NCBI RefSeq assembly: GCF_022427145.1
Contig: NZ_JAKSXN010000033.1
Span: 1 to 61,877, forward strand
Length of the DNA stretch: 61,877 bases
Reading direction: 5' to 3'
Origin: Paenibacillus timonensis
Lineage (GTDB): Bacteria > Bacillota > Bacilli > Paenibacillales > Paenibacillaceae
Part shown: one piece after another, positions 34,543-44,586 of the stretch
How the letters are laid out: every line of letters begins with the position of its first letter
Position numbering within the stretch: position 1 is the first letter of the stretch
Notes under the pieces: generated by a model
The model's input: the letters and a program-made list of their open reading frames with translations, nothing else
Told to the model about the DNA's origin: nothing
Databases searched by the model: none
Position numbers and translations under genes: made by a program

Positions 34543-36804
34543 ATGTCGGTGATCGAAAAAGAAGTACAAGACGTGCAAAGCGCATGGAGAGGCTTCAAAC
34601 CAGGCAAGTGGATGAATGAGGTTAACACCAAGGATTTCATCGATACGAACATCACGCCTTACCTCGGCAACGAATCTTTCTTGAAAGGCGCGACAGCGAA
34701 CACGAAAGCCCTGTGGGAAATCGTATCGAGCCTGTCCAAGAAAGAAAGAGAAGCAGGCGGCGTACTGGATGTTGACGTAAACACGCCATCGACCATTACT
34801 TCTCATGCTCCTGGATATCTGGACAAAAACAAAGAACAAATTGTTGGTGTACAAGGTTCCGCGCCTTTCCAACGCACGATCCGTCCTAACGGCGGCATCC
34901 GGATGGTCATTACCGCTTGCAAAGCCTACGGCTTCGAGCTTCCGGAAGAAATCGTGGATCTGTACACGAACGTTCGCAAAACACATAACCAAGGCGTATT
35001 CGATGCCTATACAGCAGAAATGAGAAATGCCCGCCATACCGGGATTATCACCGGTTTGCCGGATGCTTACGGCCGCGGCCGCATCATCGGCGACTACCGC
35101 CGCGTAGCTCTGTACGGCGTGGATTTCCTGATCAACCAAAAGAAACAAGAGCTTGACGAGCTGGACGTCGATGTGATGAGCGAAGAAATCATCCGCCAAC
35201 GCGAAGAGTTGTCCGAGCAAATCCGCGCTTTGGGCGAGTTGAAGCAACTGGGTCAAATGTACGGATTCGACATCGCCAGACCGGCAAACAATGCGAAAGA
35301 AGCTTTCCAATGGCTGTATTTCGGATACCTCGCAGCTGTTAAAGAACAAGATGGCGCTGCAATGTCCCTTGGCCGCGTATCTTCGTTCCTGGACGCTTAC
35401 ATCGAACGCGACTTGGCTGAAGGCACATTGACGGAAGAAGCGGCTCAAGAATTGGTCGACCACTTCGTCATGAAGCTGCGGATCGTGAAATTCCTGAGAA
35501 CTCCGGAATATAACGAACTGTACAGCGGCGACCCGACATGGGTAACCGAATCGATCGGCGGGATGTCCGTGCAAGGCGTAACCCGCGTCACGAAGAACAG
35601 CTTCCGCTTCCTGCACACGCTCTACAACCTGGGAGCTGCTCCAGAACCTAACCTGACGGTGCTGTGGTCGGATAAATTGCCGGATGCGTTCAAGAAATAT
35701 TGCGCGAAGGTATCGATCGAGACCAGCTCGATTCAATACGAGAACGACGACCTGATGCGTCCGATCTACGGTGACGACTACGGTATCGCTTGCTGCGTAT
35801 CCGCGATGAGAATCGGGAAGCAAATGCAATTCTTCGGCGCCCGTGCGAACCTGGCCAAATGCTTGCTGTACGCAATCAACGGCGGCAAAGACGAAAGATA
35901 CGGCACGCAAGTAGGTCCGGAATATCCGGCGATCACCTCCGAATATCTGGATTACGACGAAGTGATGAAACGCTTCACTCCGATGATGGAATGGCTGGCC
36001 AAATTGTATATCAATACGCTGAACGTCATTCACTACATGCATGACAAATACGCTTACGAACGGATCGAAATGGCGCTTCATGATCGTGACATCCTGCGTA
36101 CGATGGCTTGCGGTATCGCCGGTCTGTCGGTTGTGGCCGACTCGCTCAGCGCCATCAAATACGCGAAGGTTAAACCGGTTCGCAACGAGAATGGCATCGC
36201 CGTTGACTTCGTTATCGAAGGCGAATTCCCTTGCTACGGCAACAACGACGACCGTGTTGACCAAATTGCCGTGAATCTGGTAGAAACGTTCATGAGTATG
36301 ATTCGCAAACACCAAACTTACCGGAACGCATTGCCAACGCAATCGATCTTGACAATTACCTCGAACGTTGTATATGGTAAGAAAACAGGTACAACGCCTG
36401 ACGGACGTAAAGCCGGCGAACCGTTCGCACCTGGTGCGAACCCAATGCACGGCCGCGATAAGAAAGGTGCCTTGGCTTCCCTGAGCTCGGTAGCGAAACT
36501 GCCTTACGAGCACAGCTTGGACGGCATCTCGAACACCTTCTCGATCGTACCTAAGGCGCTGGGCAAAGACGAAGAAAGCCGGATCTCGAACCTCGCTTCG
36601 ATGATGGGCGGTTACTTCGGCAGCAACGCGCATCACCTGAACGTTAACGTATTTGACCGTGAGACGCTGCTTGACGCAATGGATCATCCGGAACAATATC
36701 CGCAGCTGACGATCCGCGTATCGGGTTATGCGGTGAACTTCATCAAGTTGACTCGTGAGCAACAGTTGGATGTCATCAACCGTACGTTCCACGGCAAAAT
36801 GTAA
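34543..36804 (+). CDS. pflB: Pyruvate formate-lyase (formate acetyltransferase)
   Basis: Glycyl-radical enzyme that splits pyruvate with CoA into acetyl-CoA and formate without oxygen. The 753 residues match the family. The catalytic pair C417-C418 is in GIACCVSAM, and the radical Gly728 lies in the RVSGYA motif close to the C-terminus. The ATG at 34543 follows GGAGG; the in-frame ATG at 34528 overlaps that site. The activase gene follows. Codon use is strongly biased (Gln nearly always CAA), consistent with very high expression. Confidence 0.98.
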   Translation: MSVIEKEVQDVQSAWRGFKPGKWMNEVNTKDFIDTNITPYLGNESFLKGATANTKALWEIVSSLSKKEREAGGVLDVDVNTPSTITSHAPGYLDKNKEQIVGVQGSAPFQRTIRPNGGIRMVITACKAYGFELPEEIVDLYTNVRKTHNQGVFDAYTAEMRNARHTGIITGLPDAYGRGRIIGDYRRVALYGVDFLINQKKQELDELDVDVMSEEIIRQREELSEQIRALGELKQLGQMYGFDIARPANNAKEAFQWLYFGYLAAVKEQDGAAMSLGRVSSFLDAYIERDLAEGTLTEEAAQELVDHFVMKLRIVKFLRTPEYNELYSGDPTWVTESIGGMSVQGVTRVTKNSFRFLHTLYNLGAAPEPNLTVLWSDKLPDAFKKYCAKVSIETSSIQYENDDLMRPIYGDDYGIACCVSAMRIGKQMQFFGARANLAKCLLYAINGGKDERYGTQVGPEYPAITSEYLDYDEVMKRFTPMMEWLAKLYINTLNVIHYMHDKYAYERIEMALHDRDILRTMACGIAGLSVVADSLSAIKYAKVKPVRNENGIAVDFVIEGEFPCYGNNDDRVDQIAVNLVETFMSMIRKHQTYRNALPTQSILTITSNVVYGKKTGTTPDGRKAGEPFAPGANPMHGRDKKGALASLSSVAKLPYEHSLDGISNTFSIVPKALGKDEESRISNLASMMGGYFGSNAHHLNVNVFDRETLLDAMDHPEQYPQLTIRVSGYAVNFIKLTREQQLDVINRTFHGKM

Positions 36805-36849
36805 CACTTACTGCTGACAGGCAGCAATAATTGAAGCTGAACGATAGAT

Positions 36850-36889
36850 TGGGGAGTTAGGCCATATCGCCTTTCTCCCCATTCTTTTA
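36850..36889 (+). terminator. Partial terminator between pflB and pflA
   Basis: GGGGAG pairs with CTCCCC with an inner AGGC/GCCT pair, followed by ATTCTTTT. It would let only part of the transcripts reach pflA, matching the low activase need. Confidence 0.7.
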
Positions 36890-36920
36890 TCGCCGGCTTA
36901 ACATGGAAAGGGTGACGAAG

Positions 36921-37661
36921 ATGCTTAAAGGTCGCATACATTCATTGGAGACTTTCGGAACGGTAGATGGACCGGGGATTCGTTTCGTCCTCTTTATGCA
37001 GGGCTGCTTGCTGCAGTGCCAGTATTGCCATAACCCGGACACCTGGAGCTTGACGGAAGGCAAGGAAATGACCGTGGATGAAGTGCTCGCCGAAATCGAG
37101 CCGTACCTGAGTTATTATCGCTCCTCGGGCGGCGGACTGACGGTATCCGGCGGGGAAGCCACGCTGCAGGCACCGTTCGTTACCGAATTGTTCCGGGAAG
37201 CGAAGAAACGCTGGAACCTTCATACGACGCTGGATACGAACGGCTACAACGAAGGGGACAAGATTCGCGACTTGCTGGACGTCACCGATTTGGTGCTGCT
37301 CGATTTGAAGCATATCGACAATGAGAAGCACATCAAGCTGACCGGCAAGCCGAATGATCGGATGTTAAAGATAGCCCGCTGGTTGTCCGACCATGGCCGG
37401 AAAATGTGGATTCGCCACGTTTACGTTCCCGGCATTCACGGTGATGAACAGGATTTGCTTGAGCTTGGGCGTTTTATCGGCAGCCTGCAAGGCGTCGAGA
37501 AGTTCGAAATCCTCCCTTACCACCAGATGGGCATTTACAAATGGCAGGAACTCGGTTGGGCTTACCCGCTCGAAGGCGTACCTTCCCCGACGGATGAAGA
37601 GATCGAGCGAGCATACCGGTTGATTCATGAAGGAGAGCAGCAAACGGCAGCTAAATCTTAA
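36921..37661 (+). CDS. pflA: Pyruvate formate-lyase activating enzyme
   Basis: Radical-SAM enzyme of 246 residues that installs the glycyl radical on PflB. The cluster motif is CLLQCQYC (C-x3-C-x2-C), followed by HNPDTW and SGGGLTVSGGEATLQ. ATG 36921 has AAAGGGTG seven bases before it; an ATG at 36903 is also in frame. It is cotranscribed with pflB through the intervening hairpin, and is followed by a strong terminator. Confidence 0.96.
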   Translation: MLKGRIHSLETFGTVDGPGIRFVLFMQGCLLQCQYCHNPDTWSLTEGKEMTVDEVLAEIEPYLSYYRSSGGGLTVSGGEATLQAPFVTELFREAKKRWNLHTTLDTNGYNEGDKIRDLLDVTDLVLLDLKHIDNEKHIKLTGKPNDRMLKIARWLSDHGRKMWIRHVYVPGIHGDEQDLLELGRFIGSLQGVEKFEILPYHQMGIYKWQELGWAYPLEGVPSPTDEEIERAYRLIHEGEQQTAAKS

Positions 37662-37707
37662 CTCTACGTAAGAATACCTTACACGTAAATTAAACAATCC
37701 AACCTCA

Positions 37708-37753
37708 AACGGTTAAACCTTTCGATACATGTTAGGTTTAACCGTTTTCATTT
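37708..37753 (+). terminator. Terminator after pflA
   Basis: AACGGTTAAACCT pairs perfectly with AGGTTTAACCGTT, followed by a T-rich tail. Confidence 0.9.
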
Positions 37754-37797
37754 TGCGATTTAGATGATATTATCCCCTTAATAGAAAAATGTCCTCC

Positions 37798-37826
37798 TTA
37801 TCAAAGGTGGTGGCGCTTTCTATAAT
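37798..37826 (+). promoter_or_regulatory. Promoter of the sugar ABC importer operon
   Basis: TTATCA (37798-37803) and TATAAT (37821-37826) are 17 bases apart, 44 bases before the binding-protein gene. Confidence 0.65.
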
Positions 37827-37869
37827 GAGGGTGTATCACATAAACGAGTTTGAGGAGGGTCTATAAAAC

Positions 37870-39261
37870 ATGAGGAAGAGTTTGATGCTGCTGCTGTCTC
37901 TTGTGTTTATCGCATCCGCGCTGCTTGCGGGCTGCGGCAATTCCGGCAACAACGGGAAGAATGCTGCCCCTGCCCCGGCGAACGAAAGCCAGGGGACGTC
38001 GAATGCGGGGACGGAAACGGAAAAGAATGACGATCCGTTTGAAATTACGATCCGCCACACGCAGGTCGGGGATTCCAAGAAGTTCCGCCTGGCGATGCTT
38101 GAAGACGTCGTCAAACAAACGGAAGCCGCCGTACCGGGCTTAACCATCAAGCTGGATGCGGTCGACTCCGAAGTGAACCGCAAAGAGAAGCTGCGCGGCG
38201 AAATGGCTGCCGGCAAACCGCCGGAAGTATTTGACGTATTCGGTAGTCCGGACGCTCAGCTGTACGCCAAGGAAGGCTTGATGCTGGACTTGACGCCGAT
38301 CATCGAGGAATTGGGCATTAAAGATAAATTTACGACGCTGGATCCGTTTACCCTTGACGGCAAAGTGTACGGCCTGCCGATCGGAGGCTCGATCGAAGGT
38401 TACTTCTACAATAAAGAATATTTCGAGTCCAAGGGATTGACGGTACCGAAGACGCTTGCGGAACTGGAGCAAATCGCCGAGAAAATCAAGGCGGACGGAA
38501 AGATTCCGTTTGCCCAGTCCTCTAAGGATGCCTGGATCCCGTTGATGACGACCAACAACCTGTGGTCGTATTATGCCGGACCGGAAATCACTTACGGATT
38601 CAAAACAGGGACGACGAAATGGACCGACGAGAATATGGTCAAAGCGATCGCCAAACATCAGGAATGGGTGAAAAAGGGGTACTACAAAAAAGGCGAGCTT
38701 GGTTTCGAATACGCGGATATGAGAAACCAAGTCATTACGGGCGAAGCGATCATGATGATGGACGGCTCCTGGGCCAACTCCGTCTTCCGTGATCCGGCTC
38801 AAGCCGGCGATATGGTCGGCAAAATCGGGTTCTTCAACATGCCTCCGGTGAATGCAGGAGATCCGGTCGTCGTGATGCAGGACGCCAACAACGGCTACGG
38901 CTTCTCCAGCGCCGTCGCTGAAGATCCGCGCAAGCTTGCGGCTGTCAAGGAGTTCATCAAGAACATGTGGACGGATGAAATGCAATTGCGCGGCCTGAAG
39001 GAAGACGGCGTGCTGCCGGCCATGAAGATGGATCTGGAACAGATGAAAACGGCGTCCGATGATGCGCTGATGCAGGATATTTTCAAAGCGGTGAGCGAAA
39101 TCGGCACTTCCTTCCCGGCGTTCGACGCCCTGGTGCAAGCGGAAGTCAACACGGCGCTTAGCATGGGCATCCAACAAATCATCGGCGGCGAAATCGAACC
39201 GGCGAAGATGCTGGAAAATGTGCAGGCGGCGCAAGATGCGGCTAATGCCGCAGCGGAATAA
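37870..39261 (+). CDS. Carbohydrate ABC transporter, binding lipoprotein
   Basis: Extracellular solute-binding protein, family 1, 463 residues. It has a signal peptide with lipobox LLAGC (about residue 19) so it is lipid-anchored, then a low-complexity linker, then the two-lobed fold (FDVFGSPDAQLYAKEG, GLPIGGSIEGYFYNKEYFES, ITGEAIMMMDGSW). It has a GGAGGG ribosome site. Two permeases follow but no ATPase, as in many Bacillota sugar systems served by a shared MsmX. The two-component system and NagZ downstream suggest GlcNAc-containing oligosaccharides or muropeptides, but that is inference. Confidence 0.92.
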   Translation: MRKSLMLLLSLVFIASALLAGCGNSGNNGKNAAPAPANESQGTSNAGTETEKNDDPFEITIRHTQVGDSKKFRLAMLEDVVKQTEAAVPGLTIKLDAVDSEVNRKEKLRGEMAAGKPPEVFDVFGSPDAQLYAKEGLMLDLTPIIEELGIKDKFTTLDPFTLDGKVYGLPIGGSIEGYFYNKEYFESKGLTVPKTLAELEQIAEKIKADGKIPFAQSSKDAWIPLMTTNNLWSYYAGPEITYGFKTGTTKWTDENMVKAIAKHQEWVKKGYYKKGELGFEYADMRNQVITGEAIMMMDGSWANSVFRDPAQAGDMVGKIGFFNMPPVNAGDPVVVMQDANNGYGFSSAVAEDPRKLAAVKEFIKNMWTDEMQLRGLKEDGVLPAMKMDLEQMKTASDDALMQDIFKAVSEIGTSFPAFDALVQAEVNTALSMGIQQIIGGEIEPAKMLENVQAAQDAANAAAE

Positions 39262-39282
39262 TCGTTAAGGTTTGATCATCGA

Positions 39283-39326
39283 GCAAGGGCGTCACCCGCC
39301 GGCAGCGGTTCTGGGGACGCCCTTGC
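39283..39326 (+). terminator. Hairpin between the binding protein and permease genes
   Basis: GCAAGGGCGTC pairs with GACGCCCTTGC without a T-run. Such a hairpin usually protects or limits the transcript so that the binding protein is made in excess. Confidence 0.6.
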
Positions 39327-39348
39327 TTCCAACTACGGAGGTATTGGC

Positions 39349-40233
39349 ATGAACAAAGCGCTCAGAAGTCCTCTGATTTATGGTTTGTTTGTTCTCCCGG
39401 CATTGATCTTGTTTCTTGCCTTTTTCATCTATCCGATCTTTACGGCCATCAACAACAGCTTTACCAGCTGGAACGGCATTTCCAAGCATATGACCTACAT
39501 CGGATTGGATAATTACGTGATGGCTTTCGAGGACCAGGCGTTTTGGAAATCGGTGCGGAACAACGTCTATTTCATTTTGTTTTCCTGCCTGATCCAAGTC
39601 CCGCTGATCGTTTTTTTCTCCTTATTGATCGCAAACGTTAAGAAGCTCAAAGGATTGTACAAGACGGCCGTCTTTATGCCTTCGATTATGTCGACCGCCG
39701 TCATCGGCATTTTGTGGGGCTTCATCTATAATCCCGATTTCGGGCTGATGAACCAAGTGCTTGGGGTGTTCGGTATTTCCCCGGTGTATTGGCTGTCCGA
39801 CAAGAATTGGGCTATGATCTCCATCCTGATTACGAATGCCTGGCAGTGGACGGGGTTCTATATCGTCATGGTGTTAGCGGCGATTCTGGCGATTCCGCGC
39901 GAACTTGACGAAGCTGCGGCGATCGACGGGGCGAACGGCATCCAACGGGCGATCAAAATCACGATCCCGTTGATCATGCCCATTATTAGCGTCGTAGTCA
40001 TGCTGTCGGTAGCCGGTGCCATGAAAGCGGCCGATATCGTGCTGGTTATGACCAAGGGGGGGCCGGCCGGGTCGACGGACGTCATGGCGACCTATATGAT
40101 CCGCTACGCGATCACCAGCTTCCGCCATGGATTCGGCAATGCCATCGCCGTGCTCATTTTTGCGTTTACAATTATCATCACCGCCTTGTACCAGATCCTC
40201 GTGGTTCGACGCACAGAAAGGATTGAATACTGA
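39349..40233 (+). CDS. Sugar ABC transporter permease 1 (MalF-type)
   Basis: A 294-residue inner-membrane permease with six spans, of the MalF/UgpA type. The EAA loop, which contacts the ATPase, is in ELDEAAAIDGANGIQRAIKITIPLI, beginning near residue 187 (read in parts). It follows the binding protein and overlaps the second permease by one base. The two permeases would form the channel. Confidence 0.92.
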   Translation: MNKALRSPLIYGLFVLPALILFLAFFIYPIFTAINNSFTSWNGISKHMTYIGLDNYVMAFEDQAFWKSVRNNVYFILFSCLIQVPLIVFFSLLIANVKKLKGLYKTAVFMPSIMSTAVIGILWGFIYNPDFGLMNQVLGVFGISPVYWLSDKNWAMISILITNAWQWTGFYIVMVLAAILAIPRELDEAAAIDGANGIQRAIKITIPLIMPIISVVVMLSVAGAMKAADIVLVMTKGGPAGSTDVMATYMIRYAITSFRHGFGNAIAVLIFAFTIIITALYQILVVRRTERIEY

Positions 40234-41060
40234 TGAGAGTGCTGAAAAAGACGATCCCGCATCTGTTTCTGATGGCTTATCTGCTCCTCATTTTGTATCC
40301 GTTTCTGTTCGTGTTGTTCTCTTCGGTCAAAACCGATAACCAGGCGATCGCGTCCAATCCGTTTGGACTGCCGTCGTCGATCATTTTCGAGAACTACGTT
40401 AATGCTTGGGTTAACGCCAAGATCAGCACGTATTTCTTTAATAGCTTGTACATCGGCGTCTTGTCGGCTTGTCTTTCCATCCTGTTTGCAGCGATGCTGG
40501 CGTTTGCCGTCACGCGCATGCGGTACAACCGGATCAGCGCGATCGTATTCCAGTTGATCCTGCTGGGGATGTTGATCCCGAACAACTCGCTGCTGCTGCC
40601 GATCTACGGCATGATGCGCAACCTGAACGTACTTGACACGCATATGGCCTTGATTTTGCCATATGTCGCCAACGCCATCCCGTTTTCGGTCATCATTCTG
40701 GCGGCGTTTATGCGCTCCATCCCCGGGGAAATCGAGGAAGCCGCCGTCATGGATGGCCTGAGCTCGGCCGGGATGTTCTTCAAAGTCATGCTGCCGCTGA
40801 CGGTACCGGCGATCGTAACGGTGTTCATCATCAATTTTCTCGGCAACTGGAACGAATTTTTGCTGGCGAACTATTTTCTGTCCAGCGAAGAACTGCGTAC
40901 GCTCCCGGTAGGCATGGTCGGCTTCCGCGACGCTTACAACACGAACTATGCGCAGATGTCGGCAGGCATCGTGTTCAGCGTGTTGCCGGTCATGATCATC
41001 TATGCGGTGCTCCAGGAAAAAATAATTGAAGGCGTTACGGCCGGCAGCGTTAAAGGATAG
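40233..41060 (+). CDS. Sugar ABC transporter permease 2 (MalG-type)
   Basis: A 275-residue permease with six spans of the MalG/UgpE type and the EAA loop in EIEEAAVMDGLSSAGMFFKVMLPL (read in parts). It pairs with the gene upstream, whose stop it overlaps. The importer still lacks its ATPase. Confidence 0.92.
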   Translation: MRVLKKTIPHLFLMAYLLLILYPFLFVLFSSVKTDNQAIASNPFGLPSSIIFENYVNAWVNAKISTYFFNSLYIGVLSACLSILFAAMLAFAVTRMRYNRISAIVFQLILLGMLIPNNSLLLPIYGMMRNLNVLDTHMALILPYVANAIPFSVIILAAFMRSIPGEIEEAAVMDGLSSAGMFFKVMLPLTVPAIVTVFIINFLGNWNEFLLANYFLSSEELRTLPVGMVGFRDAYNTNYAQMSAGIVFSVLPVMIIYAVLQEKIIEGVTAGSVKG

Positions 41061-41111
41061 ACGGAGGCGTGTTAAAATAAGGTTAGTCTTGCCAATTGGG
41101 AGCTGCCGCCG

Positions 41112-42935
41112 ATGAATTTACGCATCAAGCTGTTTACCGCTTTTTTGAGTTTGGTCATTATTCCTTTGTTTGTGCTTGGCATTATTACGTTTCTGGTCAC
41201 GTTTAACTCGATCGAGAAGAAATACAGCCAGCAGGCGGAATATTCGCTGAAGGCGATCGGCTACAGCATCAAGAACGTCTTCCAGGAAATGGACAACGTC
41301 ACGGATAACGGCATCGCCAAAGGGGTATTCCAAGCCGCTTTATCGGCCAAGGACCCGGACGCCCAGGATTTGACGGCCACCACCCAACTGGAGCTGAACG
41401 CCAATCAGCGAAATTTCCGTTCCTTGCTATACAGTCACCCGGCCATCGACTACGCTTTTTTGTACAACATTCACGGAGGCCGGAAATCCAATGTCATCGC
41501 CATTTTCAATAAGGAAAATTTTGAGACGCTGCCCTACGAGAAATTCAAGGAGCATCCTTTATATAACGAAGTGATGGCCCTCAACGGCCAACCCAAATGG
41601 ATCGCTCCGCACGAATATCCGGAATTGACCGGATCGGACAACGTGTTTACGCAAATCCGCCTGATTAAGGAGCTTAGCAATCTGGAGCGGGTCGGCGTAC
41701 TGGTCGTGCAGATCAAGAACTGGGAGTTCGAGAAGATTTTCCAGAACTTGAAGCTGGGCAGCGAGATGCGGGATACCCGGTTCATGCTGGTCAACGACAA
41801 GGGCCTGATTTTGTATGATTATCAATCCGAGTTGGACGGTCAGCAAATCGGGGCATACCTGCCGAAGGACTGGGAGCTGGGCGAGGGGTACCGGAGCTTT
41901 AAAGGCAAATTTAACGAGAAAGAGAGCGTCATCTCGATTTACAAATTGCAGGATTACCCGTGGAGTCTCGTATCGGTCACCTCGTGGAGTTATTTGTCGC
42001 AGGAGGTCACGACTTTTGCGAAATGGTTTGTCGCGATTATCTGCGTATGCGTATTGACGGCGATGTTGTTTAACTTGCTCTTTATGAACCGGATTACGGG
42101 AACGATCGGCGTGATCGTGAGATTCATGCGCAAGGTCGAGAGCGGCGACCTGAACGCGCGCGTGGACGAGAAAGGCGATGACGAGCTGCTCCTGCTGCAA
42201 AAGGGCTTCAACAATCAGATGGATAAAATCAATGAGCTGTTCGAGCAAGTCAAACGGGAACAGTTGCAGAAGGCCAACGCCGAGCTGCGCGTTCTTCAGG
42301 CCCAGATTAAGCCGCATTTCCTGTTTAATACGCTGGAATCGATCAACGTGCTGGCCGTTCAGAACGAAGGGCGCAAGGTCAGCGAAATGGTGCTTCGTCT
42401 GGCCAGCATTTTGCGGATCAGCATCCAAGATAAAGAAGAAATCAAGCTGAGCTTGGAAATCGAGCATCTGCGCAGTTATTTGGAAATTCAAAAATTCCGG
42501 TTCGATGAGCTGTTCGAATACGCGATCGAGATTCCGGACGAAATGATGGGTTGCCTGCTGCTGAAATTGACGCTGCAGCCGCTGGTGGAGAACAGCATCC
42601 AGCACGGGTTTGAGGGGATCGATTATAAAGGCAGGATCACGGTCACGGGGAGAATGGAACAAGACCGCATCCTGCTAAGGATTGAAGATAACGGAATTGG
42701 GATGACGAACGAGCAACTGGCGAGTATCCAATACGCGGATTTGGACGATCCGGCATACCGTTCCTTGGCGCCGTACCCGAATCATGAACGCCGGGGCCTG
42801 GGACTCCGCAGCGTTTATGACCGGTTGAGGTTCCAATACGGGACCCGGTATGGGTTGTTCATTTGTTCGCAGCCCGGGCACGGGACGACGATTCAGTGCG
42901 TGATACCAAGATATGGGGCGGGTGATAACGTATGA
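41112..42935 (+). CDS. Sensor histidine kinase (YesM-like)
   Basis: A 607-residue membrane kinase. Residues 10-30 form the first span, an extracellular sensor of about 270 residues follows (dCache-like), then a second span near 300-322, a HAMP linker and the kinase with the phospho-His H402 in IKPHFLFNT and ATPase motifs NSIQHGF, DNGIGM and GLGLRSV. This architecture is of the YesM family, which sense extracellular sugars together with the binding proteins of their operon. It overlaps the response regulator by four bases. Confidence 0.93.
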   Translation: MNLRIKLFTAFLSLVIIPLFVLGIITFLVTFNSIEKKYSQQAEYSLKAIGYSIKNVFQEMDNVTDNGIAKGVFQAALSAKDPDAQDLTATTQLELNANQRNFRSLLYSHPAIDYAFLYNIHGGRKSNVIAIFNKENFETLPYEKFKEHPLYNEVMALNGQPKWIAPHEYPELTGSDNVFTQIRLIKELSNLERVGVLVVQIKNWEFEKIFQNLKLGSEMRDTRFMLVNDKGLILYDYQSELDGQQIGAYLPKDWELGEGYRSFKGKFNEKESVISIYKLQDYPWSLVSVTSWSYLSQEVTTFAKWFVAIICVCVLTAMLFNLLFMNRITGTIGVIVRFMRKVESGDLNARVDEKGDDELLLLQKGFNNQMDKINELFEQVKREQLQKANAELRVLQAQIKPHFLFNTLESINVLAVQNEGRKVSEMVLRLASILRISIQDKEEIKLSLEIEHLRSYLEIQKFRFDELFEYAIEIPDEMMGCLLLKLTLQPLVENSIQHGFEGIDYKGRITVTGRMEQDRILLRIEDNGIGMTNEQLASIQYADLDDPAYRSLAPYPNHERRGLGLRSVYDRLRFQYGTRYGLFICSQPGHGTTIQCVIPRYGAGDNV

Positions 42936-44539
42936 GATTAAAAGCGTTGCTGGTTGACGATGAAATTCATATTCTCACGAACTTGTCGAAGGTATTGCCT
43001 TGGGAAGAAATGGGATTCGAAAACGTCTTGTTGGCCAAGAACGGCAAGGAAGCGTTAGAGATGGCCTCCATGCATCGTCCCGACTTGATCTTAAGCGATA
43101 TCCGCATGCCGGTGATGGACGGCATCCAATTGCTGCGGGAAGTCCGGGAACGGGAGATTCCCTGCGAAATCTTGCTGTTGACCGGGTATCAGGAATTTGA
43201 GTATGCTCGAACTGCAATCCGCTTTGGAGTAAAGGATTACATTTGCAAGCCGATCAATTATTTCGAGTTGGAGGAGACGGTTCGCGGCGTCACCAAACAA
43301 ATCCGCGAGAAGCGCAAAAACCTGAACAAGGAGCAACGGCTGAATCAGGTGGTCGACCTGGCCAATGAAAACTTTTTATTGCATTCCTTGCTTGGTCAGG
43401 AGGCAGAGGGAGAAGGGCTGTTATGGGACGACGAGGACGGCAGTCCGGAGCATCGTCGTTACGCCATGCTTCTCTTGGATTTGGAAGGATATTCGCATCG
43501 TTCGATCATTTGGACGCTGCATGAACGGAAAGCTTGGAACCTCCACATTAAGCATGCACTAAAAGACGTATTCGGCAAGGTGCTGTCCGGCTTGACTGTG
43601 CTGCAGATTCGCGAGGGCGAATGGTGTCTGGTGTTCCCATCCTCCGAAACGGATCGGCTGGCCGGCGAAGAGGCGCTGATGCCGGGATTCGAACGTATCC
43701 GGCAGTTGATCCGCAGCAAGGAGGAACTGCCGGTACGCATGTGCATGACCGCACAGCCCCATTGTTTGCAGGAATTATCGGATTTGTACCATCGTTTGCA
43801 ACATCGGTTGATTCTAGGTTCGGTACCAGAAGGGTTCGTCATCGCCGACGCTACTCCGACGGACGATTCCCGCCCGGGGAGCGACGCCGTGGAGCTGCAA
43901 TGGGGCTGGATCGAACAGTTAGGAACTGGATTGCGCAACGGAAGCCAAGAGGTCTTGGACCGCATCGCCGGGGAATTGAAATCGTACATCGGCTGCTTGG
44001 ATGAACAGCGGGCCGGTGCGGCGGAGAAATTGATGCATTACCTATTCATCCATCTGCTGCGCGAGATGCGCGAGTTGCAAATGCTGCCGCGGGAACAGGA
44101 AGAGGCGTTATGGCAGCGGCTGCGAGAGCCCATGAGCCTGAAGGAGCTGCTGTCGCTGATCGTCTCGCTGATCGAACAATCGCGCAGTTGCCTCTCGGCG
44201 AAGAAGTCCACGGAGCTGTTGATGATGTCCGCGCAAAATTATATCCAGAACCATCTTGGCCATGATTTCGGGATCGAGGATATCGCCGACTATCTCGGCA
44301 TCAGCAGCAGTTACTTCTGCCTGCTCTTCAAAAACCATTTTGGCGAAACGTTCGTGGAGTATTTAACGAAACAGCGGATGGAGATGGCCAAATGCCTGCT
44401 GCGCAGCAGCGAACGATCGATCGCGCAGATCGGGACCTCCATCGGTTATCAGGAACGGCGTTATTTCACCAAGGTCTTTCAGAAGTATACCGGCATGACG
44501 CCGTCGGATTTCCGGCAGAAGGAGTCAAACGTATCTTAG
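42932..44539 (+). CDS. Response regulator, AraC-type (YesN-like)
   Basis: A 535-residue regulator with a receiver (D9 and D10; phospho-acceptor D56 in SDIRMP; conserved Lys near 110 in ICKP), a long middle region, and an AraC pair of helix-turn-helix motifs at the C-terminus (IADYLGISSSYFCLLFK, then QIGTSIGYQERRYFTKVFQKYTGMTPSDFR, read in parts). It partners the kinase upstream. Promoters it controls are not marked here, but the importer promoter at 37798 is the natural candidate. Confidence 0.94.
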   Translation: MRLKALLVDDEIHILTNLSKVLPWEEMGFENVLLAKNGKEALEMASMHRPDLILSDIRMPVMDGIQLLREVREREIPCEILLLTGYQEFEYARTAIRFGVKDYICKPINYFELEETVRGVTKQIREKRKNLNKEQRLNQVVDLANENFLLHSLLGQEAEGEGLLWDDEDGSPEHRRYAMLLLDLEGYSHRSIIWTLHERKAWNLHIKHALKDVFGKVLSGLTVLQIREGEWCLVFPSSETDRLAGEEALMPGFERIRQLIRSKEELPVRMCMTAQPHCLQELSDLYHRLQHRLILGSVPEGFVIADATPTDDSRPGSDAVELQWGWIEQLGTGLRNGSQEVLDRIAGELKSYIGCLDEQRAGAAEKLMHYLFIHLLREMRELQMLPREQEEALWQRLREPMSLKELLSLIVSLIEQSRSCLSAKKSTELLMMSAQNYIQNHLGHDFGIEDIADYLGISSSYFCLLFKNHFGETFVEYLTKQRMEMAKCLLRSSERSIAQIGTSIGYQERRYFTKVFQKYTGMTPSDFRQKESNVS

Positions 44540-44586
44540 AACTGATTGAAGTACGATTTACGCTTTTACGAAGAGGGGGACGGCTC

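Noticed and set aside
34483..36807. Minus-strand frame of 774 codons over pflB
   Set aside because: It is antisense to a perfect pyruvate formate-lyase gene; biased codon use in pflB explains the long open frame.
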